Assembly: GCA_013146195.2 (NCBI GenBank)
Contig: CM028378.1
Span: 78,459,254 to 78,523,253, forward strand
DNA from: Codonopsis lanceolata
Taxonomy: Eukaryota; Streptophyta; Magnoliopsida; Asterales; Campanulaceae
DNA: 64,000 bases
Direction of reading: 5' to 3'
Shown here: positions 54,035-64,000 of the stretch, in pieces
Layout: every line of letters begins with the position of its first letter
Position numbering within the stretch: position 1 is the stretch's first letter
Position numbers and translations under genes: made by a program
Notes under the pieces: model-generated
Databases searched by the model: none
What the model was told of the DNA's origin: nothing
The model's input: only the letters and a program-made list of their open reading frames with translations

Positions 54035-54050
54035 ATTGGTATCAGAGCCT
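54035..54050 (+). other. Primer binding site of the Sirevirus
   Basis: attggtatcagagcct directly after the LTR, the usual copia site complementary to the 3' end of initiator methionine tRNA. Confidence 0.93.
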
Positions 54051-54102
54051 AATTCTTTGAAAATTCATTTTTTCCAAGATTAACCTCTTGCGAATAGATC
54101 CT

Positions 54103-56352
54103 ATGGCTCACTATATGCTGCCTACTTCGAATACCAGCCACGTCCCAATATTGGACGAAGGCCACTTCGAAGTATGGAAAGATAAAGTTATGAGATACAT
54201 GAACTCTATTGACAATCGCTTGTGGCAATGTGTTCTAACCGGTCCTCATATTCCAATGAAGCCCAACCTAATTGCCGAAGTAGCCAGTGGACCTCCCGAG
54301 ATACCTAAATCCATGAATGAATGGACAGACGAAGAAAGGAGGCTAGTTGAACTCGACAGCAAAGCTATACACATCATATCCAGCTCTGTCGACACAAGCA
54401 CATATCAACAAATTATCAGATGCAAACTGCCAAGGAAATGTGGGAAGCCTTGGTGGAATATCTTGAAGGAGATCTGCCCACCAGAGACAACAGAAAGTAC
54501 AACTACATTCAACAATTCGATTCCTTCAGAAAGGATCCTAAGGAGACTCTACGTCAAGCCTACGACAGATTTTGTGAGGTAGTAAATAGTTGTTATTCCT
54601 TAGGAAAAGAATATAGTGTTAAGGAAGTAAATATGAGATTTTTAGCTTCTTTAGGAAGTTTGTGGCATGTAAAAACCACTGCTATAAAAGAGTCCAAAGA
54701 CTTGAACTCCATGCACCTCAGAAGTTTGTTTGCGAGTTTAACTGTCTATGAGCAAGAATTGCTTCAAGCTCAAGAACAGGACAAACATTTAAACTTCCTT
54801 CCTTTTCTGCTATCTCTCAGGAAATTCCTGCCCAAGAAAATAAACCAGCTACTTCTTCTTCAAATGACAATGAAATTCTCTCTGACGAGCAATTTGCTAT
54901 GTTCATTAAGAAGTTTCAAAAGTTCTCAAAATTTAACAAAAAGAAGGATGCAAACCAGCAGACTTTCAGAAAGTCTGCTGAAAGCTCACAAAACAATGAG
55001 TTAGTTTGCTACAACTGCAGGAAGCCTGGTCACTTTGCTTCTAAATGTCCTAAGCCAAAATATGAAGCCTACAAAAGGAGACCATCTAAATCATTTTCTA
55101 AACATAGAGGTCTACTGGCTGAGGACTTAGAAGAAAACCAAGTATCTACTTGGTTTGAAACTGATTCTGATGAGGATGATAGTGATGACTCACCAGAGCA
55201 GGCACACATTTGCCTTATTGCTCTAGAGTCGCCTCCCACCTATGACTCATATAGTGAAGTTAAATACTTTTCTTTTCAAGCTAACATTGAACGACCTTCT
55301 AAAGAGCCTTCAAAAGAAGAAATCCTCAAGGATGCTCAGGACATGCTAGAGGAATTCAATGAATTTAAAAAGGCCTATGTTAAGTTAGCTAAAAATCATG
55401 AGAAGGGCGAAAGAAATCTATCTTTGCCGAAGCCGAGTTAAAAACTCTCCATGGAGTCAGCGGGGAAAGTATCAAGTTAAAAGAAAAGAACAAGTTTCTC
55501 AATGAAAAGGTTGCCTGCCTTATTGATCATGCCAAAGAGCTATCTGCTGAGAAAGATGAGTTACAAAAGACCATCAACTCGTGGAATAACTCAACGGCTG
55601 TCTTTGATCAAATTCTAGGAGATCAGAAGCCCTCGACAGATAAAACTGGGCTAGGTTTCTCTGAAAACACTTCTGGCGTAACCTCTGAACAGGAAAAAGA
55701 ACATTTTACAGTGCAAAATAATATTCCTGCACAATATCAGAAGCCTAACAAGGGTAAACAAGGAATTGGTTATACTGCTACTCCGTATAAATACCCTAAG
55801 GTTCAAATTATCAAGAACAGTGACGCTTCAAAAGCAAAGCAATCATCTGCTGGAGAGAAATCTGCTAAAGGTAGTGTAGACTCTCAAGGGCCCTCCACCA
55901 GCACCTCTGTGAAAGCAAAGGCTGCTGTTTCAAGGCCCACAAAGAGTCTGCCCAAACCTATTAGATTCATCAACAGTACTACCGATGGTGCTGCTGCTAC
56001 ACAGAATGTTGATACCAAGCTTAAAAGTAAAATGTATGAGGTATTGAAGTCTACTACCAGGCAAGTATACTTACGCCAAAGCAAAGACTGGCGCCGAGTA
56101 CTCAAGAAGCCTCACACAGATGCCCCTAAGCTTGCTGTTAACAAGACTGCTAAATCAAAAGCTGTTGTTAAGAAAAATGTTCGAAAGCCTATCAACACCC
56201 AGCATGATCAAACAGACTTTTGTAATTTCCATCACTGTACCTTTTGCAAATGTTTAGGCCACTTGGTCCATGAATGTCTGCTGAAATCCATCATGAAGCT
56301 TCTTTGGATCCCTATTCCAAAAGTCAGGCAAGTATGGGTTCCAAAAATACGC
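54103..56352 (+). pseudogene. Gag pseudogene of the Sirevirus
   Basis: ATG at 54103 (MAHYMLPTSN), then VPILDEGHFEVWKDKVMRYM, LDSKAIHIISSSVDTSTYQQ, TAKEMWEALVEYLEGDLP and LRQAYDRFCEVVNSCYSLG. Zinc knuckles: CYNCRKPGHFASKC (55007-55048) and CTFCKCLGHLVHEC (56236-56277). Frame changes occur near 54420, 54800 and 55430. A long Lys/Ser-rich stretch separates the knuckles, as in the extended Gag of Sireviruses. The last frame ends with TAA at 56353-56355 and the same frame reopens at once as pol. Confidence 0.9.
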
Positions 56353-56355
56353 TAA

Positions 56356-58494
56356 CCATTTGGACCCATAAGAAAAATAAAAGGGGACCATGATTTTCTT
56401 ACCTCTATATCTCAGGTGTGCTTCATGGCTGCTTCAAGTTCAGAGAAGAAAGATGTATGGTATCTAGACAGTGGCTGCTCAAGACATATGACCGGAGAAT
56501 CTTGCCTTCTCTCTAACATCTCTGAAGCAGAAGGCCCTCCAGTCATCTTTGGAGACAATGCTAAAGGAAGAACTATTGGCTACGGATCCATCATTCGAGG
56601 AAATCTCTCCATAGGAAAAGTCTCTCTAGTAGAAGGCTTGAAACATAATCTTCTGAGTATTTCTCAATTCTGTGATAAAGGACTTATTTGTCAATTCTCC
56701 TCAAACAGATGTGATATCAAGGATCCAGTCTCCTGCTCAACCTTGGTAACTGGACATAGACAAGGGAATGTCTATGTGATAGATTTGAATGCTTACGGCA
56801 AAGCTGCTAGTCTATGTCTTGTGGCAAACTCTGCTCAAGACAAAAGCTGGTTATGGCACAAAAGACTCAGCCATTTGAACTTCAAATATCTATCTAAGCT
56901 ATCCAAAGAAGGTCTAGTAAAAGGATTGCCAAAGGTCTCTGCTGATCATGATCGTGCTTGTAAAGCTTGTCAACTGGGAAAGCTTTCAAAAACGTCTTTC
57001 AAGAGCAAACCAGGACTCGCAACATCAAGACCTCTGCAACTTCTCCACATGGATCTCTTCGGACCAGTCACTACTATCAGCTATGGTGGTCACAGATACA
57101 CGCTAGTAGTAGTGGATGATTATACAAGATATACTTGGACAGAGATGATGTCTTCTAAAGACCACACATACGATCTTCTTACAGCTTTGTTCAGAAGACT
57201 GCAAATGCAAAAACTTGATGAAATCAGTGACGTTCGATCAGACAATGGTACTGAGTTCACAAATAATGGAATAGCAAAGTACTGTGATGATCATGGCATT
57301 GGTCACAACTTCTCTGCAGTAAGGACACCACAGCAGAACGGTGTAGCAGAAAGGAGAAACAGAACACTTATCGAAGCTGCTAAAACTATGCTTGCTGAAG
57401 CAAAGTTGCCCAAACACTTCTGGGCAGAAGCCGTCAACACAGCTTGCTTTACTCAGAACCGATCTTTGATCAACAAATTTCACGGTAAAACACCCTATGA
57501 ACTTTGGAGAGGTAAAGCCCCAAACATTGGATTTTTTAAAATCTTCGGCTGCAAGTGTTTCGTAGTCTACAATGGTAATGATTACAGAAGCAAATTTGAT
57601 AACAAAGCCGATGAAGGTGTATTTCTGGGCTATGCCTTACACTCCAAGGCTTACAGGGTTTTCAACAAAAGATCGTTAAAAATAGTTGAATCCGTTCATG
57701 TCTCATTTGATGAATTTGATTTATTAGAGCCACACGTGGCTCCAAATGTTGCTGATGATTTTGTTGATGTTGAGACAGGTACCTCCCAACCATCATCCTC
57801 TCATACACCTAATCCATCTCCAGCAACTCAATCAAATATCCCTGACCATCATCTCTTATCAAATGGGTCACCAGAAGACTTCAACCCTGCTCAAGAAAAC
57901 TCCAATCCAGAACCCATTGCTTCTGAACCTGAAAATCCTTTTCTTCAACTCACCTTTGAATCAAATTCTGAACAAAATACTCATCAAGACACAGCTGATC
58001 TTCCTCCTAGTCCTCCTTCTGAACCTCGTCATGAAGAAACAGCAGTAAATCATCATATTCCTGCTGTCACAAGAACATGTAAAGACCACCCAATCTCTCA
58101 AATCATTGGTGACATTCATGTCGGAGTGCGGACTAGAAGATCTTCCAGAAATGAATGTATGTTCTGTGCTGCATTCGTTTCAGAAGATGAGCCAAAGAAG
58201 ATTGATGAAGCTTTACAAGATCCAAGTTGGCTGGAAGCCATGCAAGAAGAACTTCAGCAATTTGAAAGATGCCAAGTATGGAAGCTAGTCCCAAAACCTG
58301 CTGATCATACTATCATTGGCACAAAATGGGTGTTCAGAAACAAGAAGGATGAAGATGGGAACATCATTAGAAACAAAGCAAGACTCGTTGCACAAGGATA
58401 TCGCCAAGAAGAAGGAATCGACTATGATGAAACCTTTGCTCGATGCAAGCAGTTGGAAGCTATCGAGAATCTTCTTAGCCTATGCTACGTATAA
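56356..58494 (+). pseudogene. Pol of the Sirevirus: protease, integrase, start of reverse transcriptase
   Basis: Long frame; residue numbers from the Met at 56416. Protease motif WYLDSGCSRHMTG at residues 14-26; integrase zinc site (H-x-H then CKAC) about 150-190; catalytic core with HMDLFGP near 210, SDNGTEF (Asp 276) and AERRNRT (Glu 312), the D-35-E spacing of integrases; a disordered Pro/Ser linker; RT start (ALQDPSWLEAMQEEL near 597, GTKWVFRNK near 634). Cut by a frameshift near 58470. Integrase and protease look intact, so decay is recent. Confidence 0.93.
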
Positions 58495-58927
58495 GGACTT
58501 TGTGCTATATCAAATGGATCAAGAGTGCATTTCTCAATGGTGATCTTCAGAGAGGCGGTTTATGTTACTCAACCTCCGGGTTTAGGTGGAAAAAGGAAAA
58601 GAGACTCATGTCTACAAGCTTAAGAAGGCCCTCATGGTCTTAAGCAAGCTCCTCGTGCTGCAGTATGAAACTCTATCCAAATTCTTAATAGAACAAGGAT
58701 TTGTGCGAGGAAAAATCGACACCACTCTCTTTATTCTCAAGCACAAGGCCACTCTTTGAGGTGCAAATATATGTCGATGATATCATCTTTGGATCTACAA
58801 TGAGAAGGCTGTGCAAGCGATTCGAAACACTCATGTGGAAAGTTTCAAATGAGCATGATGGGAGAACTCACATTCTTCTTGGGTCTTCAAATTCAACAAT
58901 CCAACAAAGGAATATTCATCACCAATT
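58470..58927 (+). pseudogene. Reverse transcriptase remnant of the Sirevirus, frameshifted
   Basis: Pieces in different frames: FLAYATYKDFVLYQMD, then VYVTQPPG-like text near 58560, and the catalytic-type YVDDIIFGSTM (about 58770-58800), followed by LTFFLGLQIQQSNKGIFI, up to the N gap. At least three frame changes occur. Confidence 0.85.
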
Positions 58928-59027
58928 NNNNNNNNNNNNNNNNNNNNNNNNNNNNNNNNNNNNNNNNNNNNNNNNNNNNNNNNNNNNNNNNNNNNNNNNN
59001 NNNNNNNNNNNNNNNNNNNNNNNNNNN
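58928..59027. other. Assembly gap (100 N)
   Basis: Exactly 100 N, the usual placeholder for a gap of unknown size. The missing copia sequence (rest of RT and RNase H, normally about 1 kb or more, and the start of the env-like ORF) should lie here. Confidence 0.97.
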
Positions 59028-60813
59028 ATTCCGCCTCACTCAAAGACTTTCATCGCCACCACCACAAGCCGAAGAATGAGAAGCTTGTTGCCGCTAAGGT
59101 CTCCCACCTCTCGTCATAGTCCATGCTCAACCCACCTCCTCTGTGATCCTCAAGATCAACCCAGAGACAACGGTGGATGCCTTCATGGCGGGCGCTTAGA
59201 CAAGAAGCTTCAAAGGAAGCCGCCGCAAGGTCGCCAAGCAAAACGCCAACCCCGCCCTCCACGACATCCAAAAAGAAGATTTCATCTGTTGAGGAGAAGC
59301 CCGTTGCTAAGAAGAGAAAAATCTCTTCTTCCAGCTCTGCTGCTGCTGCCAACCCTGCTAGCTCCCAAGTAAAGAAGAAAAGAAGATCGCCGCTCCTTTC
59401 CCTGCTCTCGTGCTCGTTGAGAGGCTGGCGAACTGATCCTGCTCCACTTCGCTCTCGTAAACGTAAGTCCAAATGCTCCGAACCTTCTGAACCTTTCATT
59501 CCCTATATACCTCCTACCTCTCCTATTTCTTCTTCATCTCCCCCTCTTACTTCTTCAACAGCCCCGACTATTGTTGGGGGAGAGCCTGCTGATACTCCTT
59601 TTTCTCCTACTTCCTCATCAACCCCTGCTGTTGTTGTGGAGGAGCCCATTTCTTCTACTCCAACGAAGAAGAAACGCCCGATTCGTAAGAAGTCTGTGGT
59701 TCAAGCACCTTCTTCTCCACCTCCTCTTACTCTAGATGCAATTCCTTCTCCACCCTCTTCTCCTGAACCTATCTCCACTATCCTTCCTGAATCCTCTCTA
59801 GCCATCATTCCTGCTCCTGCCACCGCTTCTATTTCCTTCTCCATTCCCGAAAACTTCTCCTCTCTTGATCCTCACTTATCCACTCTTCTCTACCAAACTG
59901 CTTTCCTTCCCGAAATCTTCCCTCCGATATCCCAATACATTACACCCATTTCCATCTATGCTGATCTCTATCAGATTCTGTTTCCTTCTATCTCTTCTGC
60001 TACCCATTCTTTTCTCTTTGATCTCACCTTCATCTCTGACCTTCTTTACCCTTCTATCTGTCCTCCAAATTTCATTCTCTTACCTGAATATCCTTTTCCC
60101 TCCTATCTTCTTGAAACCTCTTCTTCCACTTCCTCTTCCTATGTCAGTAACTCAGACACTGACATTGAAATTGATCCTAAGCCTTCTTCTTCTCCATCTT
60201 TGCCCTTTGCTGCTAACCAACCTACATCATCTTCCTCCTCGCCAATCTCTGCTCCTAACCCTACTGACACCTATATCTCAGTTAATATTAACCCTTCTTC
60301 CCTTCCGTCCAACACTGCTGACCCTGCCTTCTCGACCTCCTTCGCACCAATAATGCCAACCTGGAACGTCTCAACAGCACAGTCTCCTCCATGGCACAAC
60401 AGATCGAAGTGCTCAACTATGGCTTAAATGCCACTCATGCTACCATTTTCGATCTTGGAAAGATCGTTGAGCAGCTGGTGAACGATACCGCTCAAGCTTT
60501 CACCACTCATCGGTTTCTCGTTCAAGACCAGGAGGCGTCACTGATCGGCATGCTTCACTCTCAGCAGATAAGCATCCGTGAACTCTTCGACGAACTCAAG
60601 ACCGACTTGGTGCGAGCAATCATCAACAGGCGTGAAGTTTCCGACTTCACTGCTGTTCGCCATGTCGAACGTGCCAACGCGAGAGCTGTTGCTGCTGAAC
60701 AACGGCGGGTTGCTGCCATCAGGGAGGAGCGAGCTACGCATTTTTTGAATCAATCTCTTATTGAAGAACAGAACAGACTGCGAGAACGCCTCAATGATAG
60801 AATCAGAATCTAG
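59028..60813 (+). pseudogene. Env-like ORF of the Sirevirus
   Basis: Lies between pol and the 3' LTR, where Sireviruses carry an extra ORF. The main frame 59177-60427 has basic clusters (KKRKI, KKKRR, RSRKRKSK, KKKRPIRKK) and a Pro/Ser-rich stretch of about 150 residues, then a hydrophobic segment rich in Phe/Ile/Leu/Pro (about residues 205-300). After a frameshift near 60330 it continues as a heptad-rich, probably coiled-coil tail (NLERLNSTVSSMAQQIEVLN, then Arg/Glu-rich) to TAG at 60811-60813. No cleavable signal peptide or convincing transmembrane segment is visible. The start is lost in the gap. Function in this group is unproven. Confidence 0.75.
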
Positions 60814-61236
60814 GTTGGTGATTACTTAGAACGTCGACGCACCCAACCACATCTATTCTGAACATGTTGGTATAACTCTGTTCTAACTATTTTGATTCAA
60901 ACTCTGCTGTTGGAAAAACTTCTGTTGTTAAACAGCCTGTTTAATAACAGATGATATATATATTTCTTAAGTTTAAATTGCTCTATCTTATCATGATCTT
61001 GTCTATTTAAACTTCGCGTTTAAATCCTTATATTGCATATTTCTAAGATTTAAACTATGCTTTACTTTGTACTTGATATTCATGTTTCTCTTGTAAGTAC
61101 TTAGTCTAGCTATCTCTCTACTAAGACTTTTGCTCAGAAAGGCATGTCTACTCTTCTTAATAAATTTCTTTAAGACATGTTATTATCTTGATGCATGATT
61201 CAAAGTCTGCTAGTAGCTGAGATGATGACATCAACC
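60814..61236 (+). other. Non-coding 3' region of the Sirevirus
   Basis: AT-rich, with no open frame, between the env-like ORF and the polypurine tract. Confidence 0.7.
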
Positions 61237-61250
61237 AAATAGGAGGAGAT
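61237..61250 (+). other. Polypurine tract of the Sirevirus
   Basis: aaataggaggagat immediately before the 3' LTR start tgttgaccc; it primes plus-strand DNA synthesis. Confidence 0.9.
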
Positions 61251-61928
61251 TGTTGACCCTCATAGGTTCTAGATTTGGTTGAGTCATCTTCTGATTCTAT
61301 TGTACAGTGGATAATAGGTCTGCGTACCGATTAGTGTGGCAACTGTCTTAGAATCAACGTTGTTTAGAACTGTTTAGTGTTATTTAGGCGCGGATCAAGT
61401 GCTTCAACAAAGCCTCTTGAAGAACAAAGAGACTTGGAAGTCTGCTCAAGAGCGAAAAAATCAAGACTAGCCAAAACTTGGAATTATGTCACATAACGTC
61501 TTATTTAGATATTTTTGAAATATCTAGTCAAAATATCTTCATCGGATGTCACTCCAAAGAAGTCAACTATATACAGACAACTGTCCAGTCTGTCTCCTGA
61601 AACATGAAGTCTGAAGACATTACCTCTTTTGGCTAAGAAGACTTTCACACCGCAACGCCGCAACTCGAAACCTTACTCTATTCGGGAATGTCTTCTCTCA
61701 AACACGCATCTCGATGATCGTGCCGCATACATCCCCAAAGCGCCGAATTGCATTCAATGCAATAGAACGTTGGACACGCCCTCTCTCGCCTCCAACGGTC
61801 CAAAAGATCTCTCTGGTATTTATTCAAGTTTTGAAGATTCTGAAAACATAACTCTTGCGCATTAAACATTCAAGCTTCATCTTCAACACTCAAGCATTCA
61901 AGAGATCAAAAGGACAAGAACTAACACT
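61251..61928 (+). repeat. 3' LTR of the Sirevirus, interrupted
   Basis: Aligns with the first 680 bp or so of the 5' LTR, up to aactaacact, then stops at the T-run of a LINE. The rest should follow the LINE beyond the window. Confidence 0.93.
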
Positions 61929-62087
61929 CTTTTTTTTTTTAGGAAACAGGGACGGCACCCTGCGAGATTTTATTAAAAGAATAAAATAATACAAACTTGA
62001 GGGGGACAACCAGCCTTACCCTTTTACTGGGGGGGACAAAGGAGCCTTACCTCGAAAAAGAATACATATAGATAACAAAAAAGAAAC

Positions 62088-62700
62088 TTAAGATATTCTA
62101 ACATAAGAAGTACCTATTCTATCAAGAATAACCTTTCCTTTAATAAAAGGAGGCAAATCAGTGATCGAAGAAAACTCTGAATCCTTACTTTGATCAACCC
62201 CTAAATTAGCAAGGCTATCAGCGACAGAATTCGCTTCCCTGAAACAATGACTGAAAACGAATTGGCAATCACGATGCATAGATAGAAGAGCCCGAACATA
62301 ATAGTGGAGAGACCAAGGGTAATTATGACCTTTTGTGAGCCAATGAAAAATAATTTGAGAATCCATCTCTACAATAGTATTTCTGAACCCATGAGAGTGC
62401 AACCAACAAACACCTTGGAATAAAGCCTTCATCTCAGCTTCTATATTAATAGCATTACCAAAATAAGAGGAGTACGCATAAATAACTTGCCCATGCGAAT
62501 GACGAATTAAACCACCACCACCACTGATTCCCAGGATTGCCCCTACTAGCTCCATCAGAATTGAGCTTAAACAAACCACCCAAAGGTTTAGACCACTTAA
62601 CAGCTTGAATCTTAATCTTCCGTTTAGAAGCAAAAATAGGAACACCAGAATAATTATGCAGCACAAAGAAATTCCCTTTGCCCATTATGAGAGAAAGGTC
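62088..62700 (-). pseudogene. RNase H domain of LINE ORF2
   Basis: RVT_3-type RNase H at the C-terminus: LNSDGASRGNPG (first Asp), NIEAEMKALFQGV (Glu), IVEMDSQIIFHWL (Asp), REANSVADSLANLG (last Asp). All four acidic positions are kept. A frameshift near 62500 separates the first motif from the rest. This domain is typical of plant L1 elements. Confidence 0.92.
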
Positions 62701-64000
62701 GGATAAGATGGCAGGAATTATGGATGAGATAGGAACTTGAGAGTTGTCATAAAGGATGGAATTGCGAACCTTCCATATATGCCATAGAATCAGAGATGGG
62801 AGAAACGTATGGGTTGCAGAGATTGAAGAACACCAACTCGACATGCACCTCTGCTAAATAGAAGCACCCGAGATCGGGAGGTTGTGAGAGAAATTAAAAG
62901 AAGCCCATATCTCCAAAGCTAAGTTGCCAGAAATAAACAAATGATTAAAAGATTCAACAGCAGGTTGGGAGCAGCAAACACAACGAGAAGCAAGTTGGTA
63001 GCCTTTACGAAATAAACCTTCATCAACTGGAAGCCGATGTAAGAATAAACACCAAAGGAAAACTCCAATCTTTTTCGGTAACAACTTGTGCCAAATAAAT
63101 TTGGCTGAGAGCATAGTAGAAGCTGCCAGATTAACAACAACCAAAGCCGAAGATAAGGAAAATTTGCCTGAGGAAATTTCGGTCCAGGAGGGAGAATCAG
63201 GCTGATTAATAAGACATATCCGATTCTCCAGAATAAAAGAACGAGCATAATTAGGGAGGACAGCAATGGCCAAATTCGTGAGATGAGCACCAAGCAGAAT
63301 CAAAAAGATCTTTGACTTGAGATAAAGCACAATCCGGAGGGCAAGAAAGCAACGGCCCAGGAAGCCACTTATCAAACCAAATGGAGCAATTACCGAGACC
63401 TATGTTCCAGCTTATACAAGGCTCAGCAATATGTTGAATAGACTTAAGGCGACGCCAAATATGAGAACCTCTAGCAGACGAAAGAGAAGCATGTATTGAA
63501 GGGAAATAACGGGCTTTCAAAAAGAGAGTCCACAGGCTATCCACAGTACGAAATCGCCACCAAATCTTAATCGAGAAAGCTTTAACCATAGAGGAAACAA
63601 AAGTAATACCGAGACCTCCCATATTCTGCGGTTTACAACAATGCTGCCAAGCTACCCAATGAGATTTAGACGAACCATCTAAACCTTCCCAAAAGAAATT
63701 AGCAAACACTCTCTCCAGCATATTTATAACATCCTTTGGAGGATCAAGAGAGGCCAAAAGATAAGATGTGATCGATTGAAGAACATGGCGAATGAGAGTT
63801 ATTTTTCCCGCAGCATTAAGGAAAGACCCATACCAAGATTCCACTTTTGATTGCAACTTGGAAATAATGGGATCAAACAAGTGTCTAGTCTTACGTCCAA
63901 ACTATAAGGGACATCCCAAATAAGAAATGGGAAATGAGCCAAGCTGAAAACCAAAAAGAGAAGAGATACGAGCAGCTCTGGCATTTGTGAGGTTCGAGTG
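62701..64000 (-). pseudogene. LINE ORF2: end of reverse transcriptase and zinc-binding region
   Basis: Reading toward lower coordinates: the post-catalytic RT part (KVESWYGSFLNAAGKITLIR, HVLQSITSYLLASL, GGLGITFVSSMVKAF, then WNIGLGNCSIWFDKWLPG), then the zf-RVT region (FIWHKLLPKKIGVFLWCLFL, CVCCSQPAVESFNHLF). Frame changes near 63840, 63300 and 62850, so it is inactive. The catalytic YxDD part lies outside the window. Confidence 0.92.

Larger units (their letters stand above)
52810..61928 (+). mobile_element. Sirevirus (SIRE/Maximus) Ty1/copia retrotransposon with env-like ORF
   Basis: 5' LTR 52810-54034, initiator-Met primer site, gag, protease-integrase-RT, a 100-N gap, a Pro/Ser-rich env-like ORF with a coiled-coil end, polypurine tract and a partial 3' LTR from 61251. 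Left flank cttca (52805-52809) should recur after the 3' LTR beyond the window; block A shows the empty site at 16279-16283. gag and RT carry several frameshifts, so it is inactive. The 3' LTR is interrupted by a LINE at 61929. Confidence 0.95.
61929..64000 (-). mobile_element. L1-type LINE, 3' part, inserted in the Sirevirus LTR
   Basis: The plus-strand T-run at 61930-61940 is the poly(A) tail of a minus-strand LINE, followed by a 3' UTR (to about 62087) and the C-terminal half of ORF2. It continues beyond the window. The inserted end sits in the 3' LTR, so it is younger than the Sirevirus insertion. Confidence 0.95.

Noticed and set aside
57238..57483. 81-codon minus-strand frame
   Set aside because: Antisense shadow of the Sirevirus integrase.
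45822..64000. The two minus-strand LINE pieces as halves of one element
   Set aside because: The right-hand piece continues beyond the window toward its own RT and has its own tail inside the Sirevirus LTR; the left piece has different junctions. They are separate insertions.

Overview
This window is nuclear DNA of a flowering plant. It holds Ty3/gypsy (Athila and Tat-like) and Ty1/copia (Sirevirus) LTR retrotransposons, plant L1-type LINEs with DUF4283 and CCHC ORF1 proteins, CACTA, hAT, Harbinger and Stowaway-type DNA elements, a degenerate F-box gene, and MIR395 microRNA hairpins. I see no intact host protein-coding gene. Nearly every long open frame is a transposon relic or a low-complexity artefact. 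The species cannot be read from the sequence.

The main architecture is a large direct duplication. Block A (about 96-16283) recurs in the same orientation as block A-prime (about 21552-52809). A-prime has roughly doubled in length through insertions missing from A: an Athila retrotransposon (21697-28234, target-site duplication atata), a CACTA remnant ending at 39300, an L1 LINE piece (45822-48436), a second CACTA-type end with a host gene fragment (50133-51500), and a Sirevirus at its right edge (from 52810) that is itself broken by a second LINE (from 61929). Block A keeps the empty sites of several of these. A carries one insertion that A-prime lacks, a tRNA-like SINE (12322-12447).

In order, each block has: a Tat-like retrotransposon truncated at the start of protease; an LTR-like sequence on the minus strand; unassigned AT-rich DNA; a fold-back repeat; a MIR395 locus; Stowaway MITEs inside an older local tandem repeat; a several-hundred-base polypurine tract; and a 1.2 kb LTR element on the minus strand that carries a piece of an organellar-type EF-Tu gene.

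The most interesting functional feature is MIR395. Each block has two well-formed hairpins with perfect mature sequences. They are transcribed divergently and about 1.4 kb apart, each with a TATAAATAG box at the expected side, and they share an intervening region with a repeated 45-bp module. The hairpins and their proximal promoters are almost identical between blocks (297/300 and 219/220 by hand count) although nearby DNA differs at about 5%. miR395 is known to repress ATP sulfurylase and the SULTR2;1 sulfate transporter during sulfur limitation, so this is probably a sulfur-responsive locus duplicated along with transposons.

Between the blocks (16284-21551) lie a GATGCATC-rich stretch, an F-box pseudogene split by two MITEs, and an LTR-element remnant holding a complete hAT element and flanked by 80-bp direct repeats. 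To the right of A-prime, the Sirevirus has gag, protease, integrase, broken reverse transcriptase, a 100-N assembly gap, an env-like ORF with a coiled-coil end, and a partial 3' LTR. The window ends inside the minus-strand LINE.
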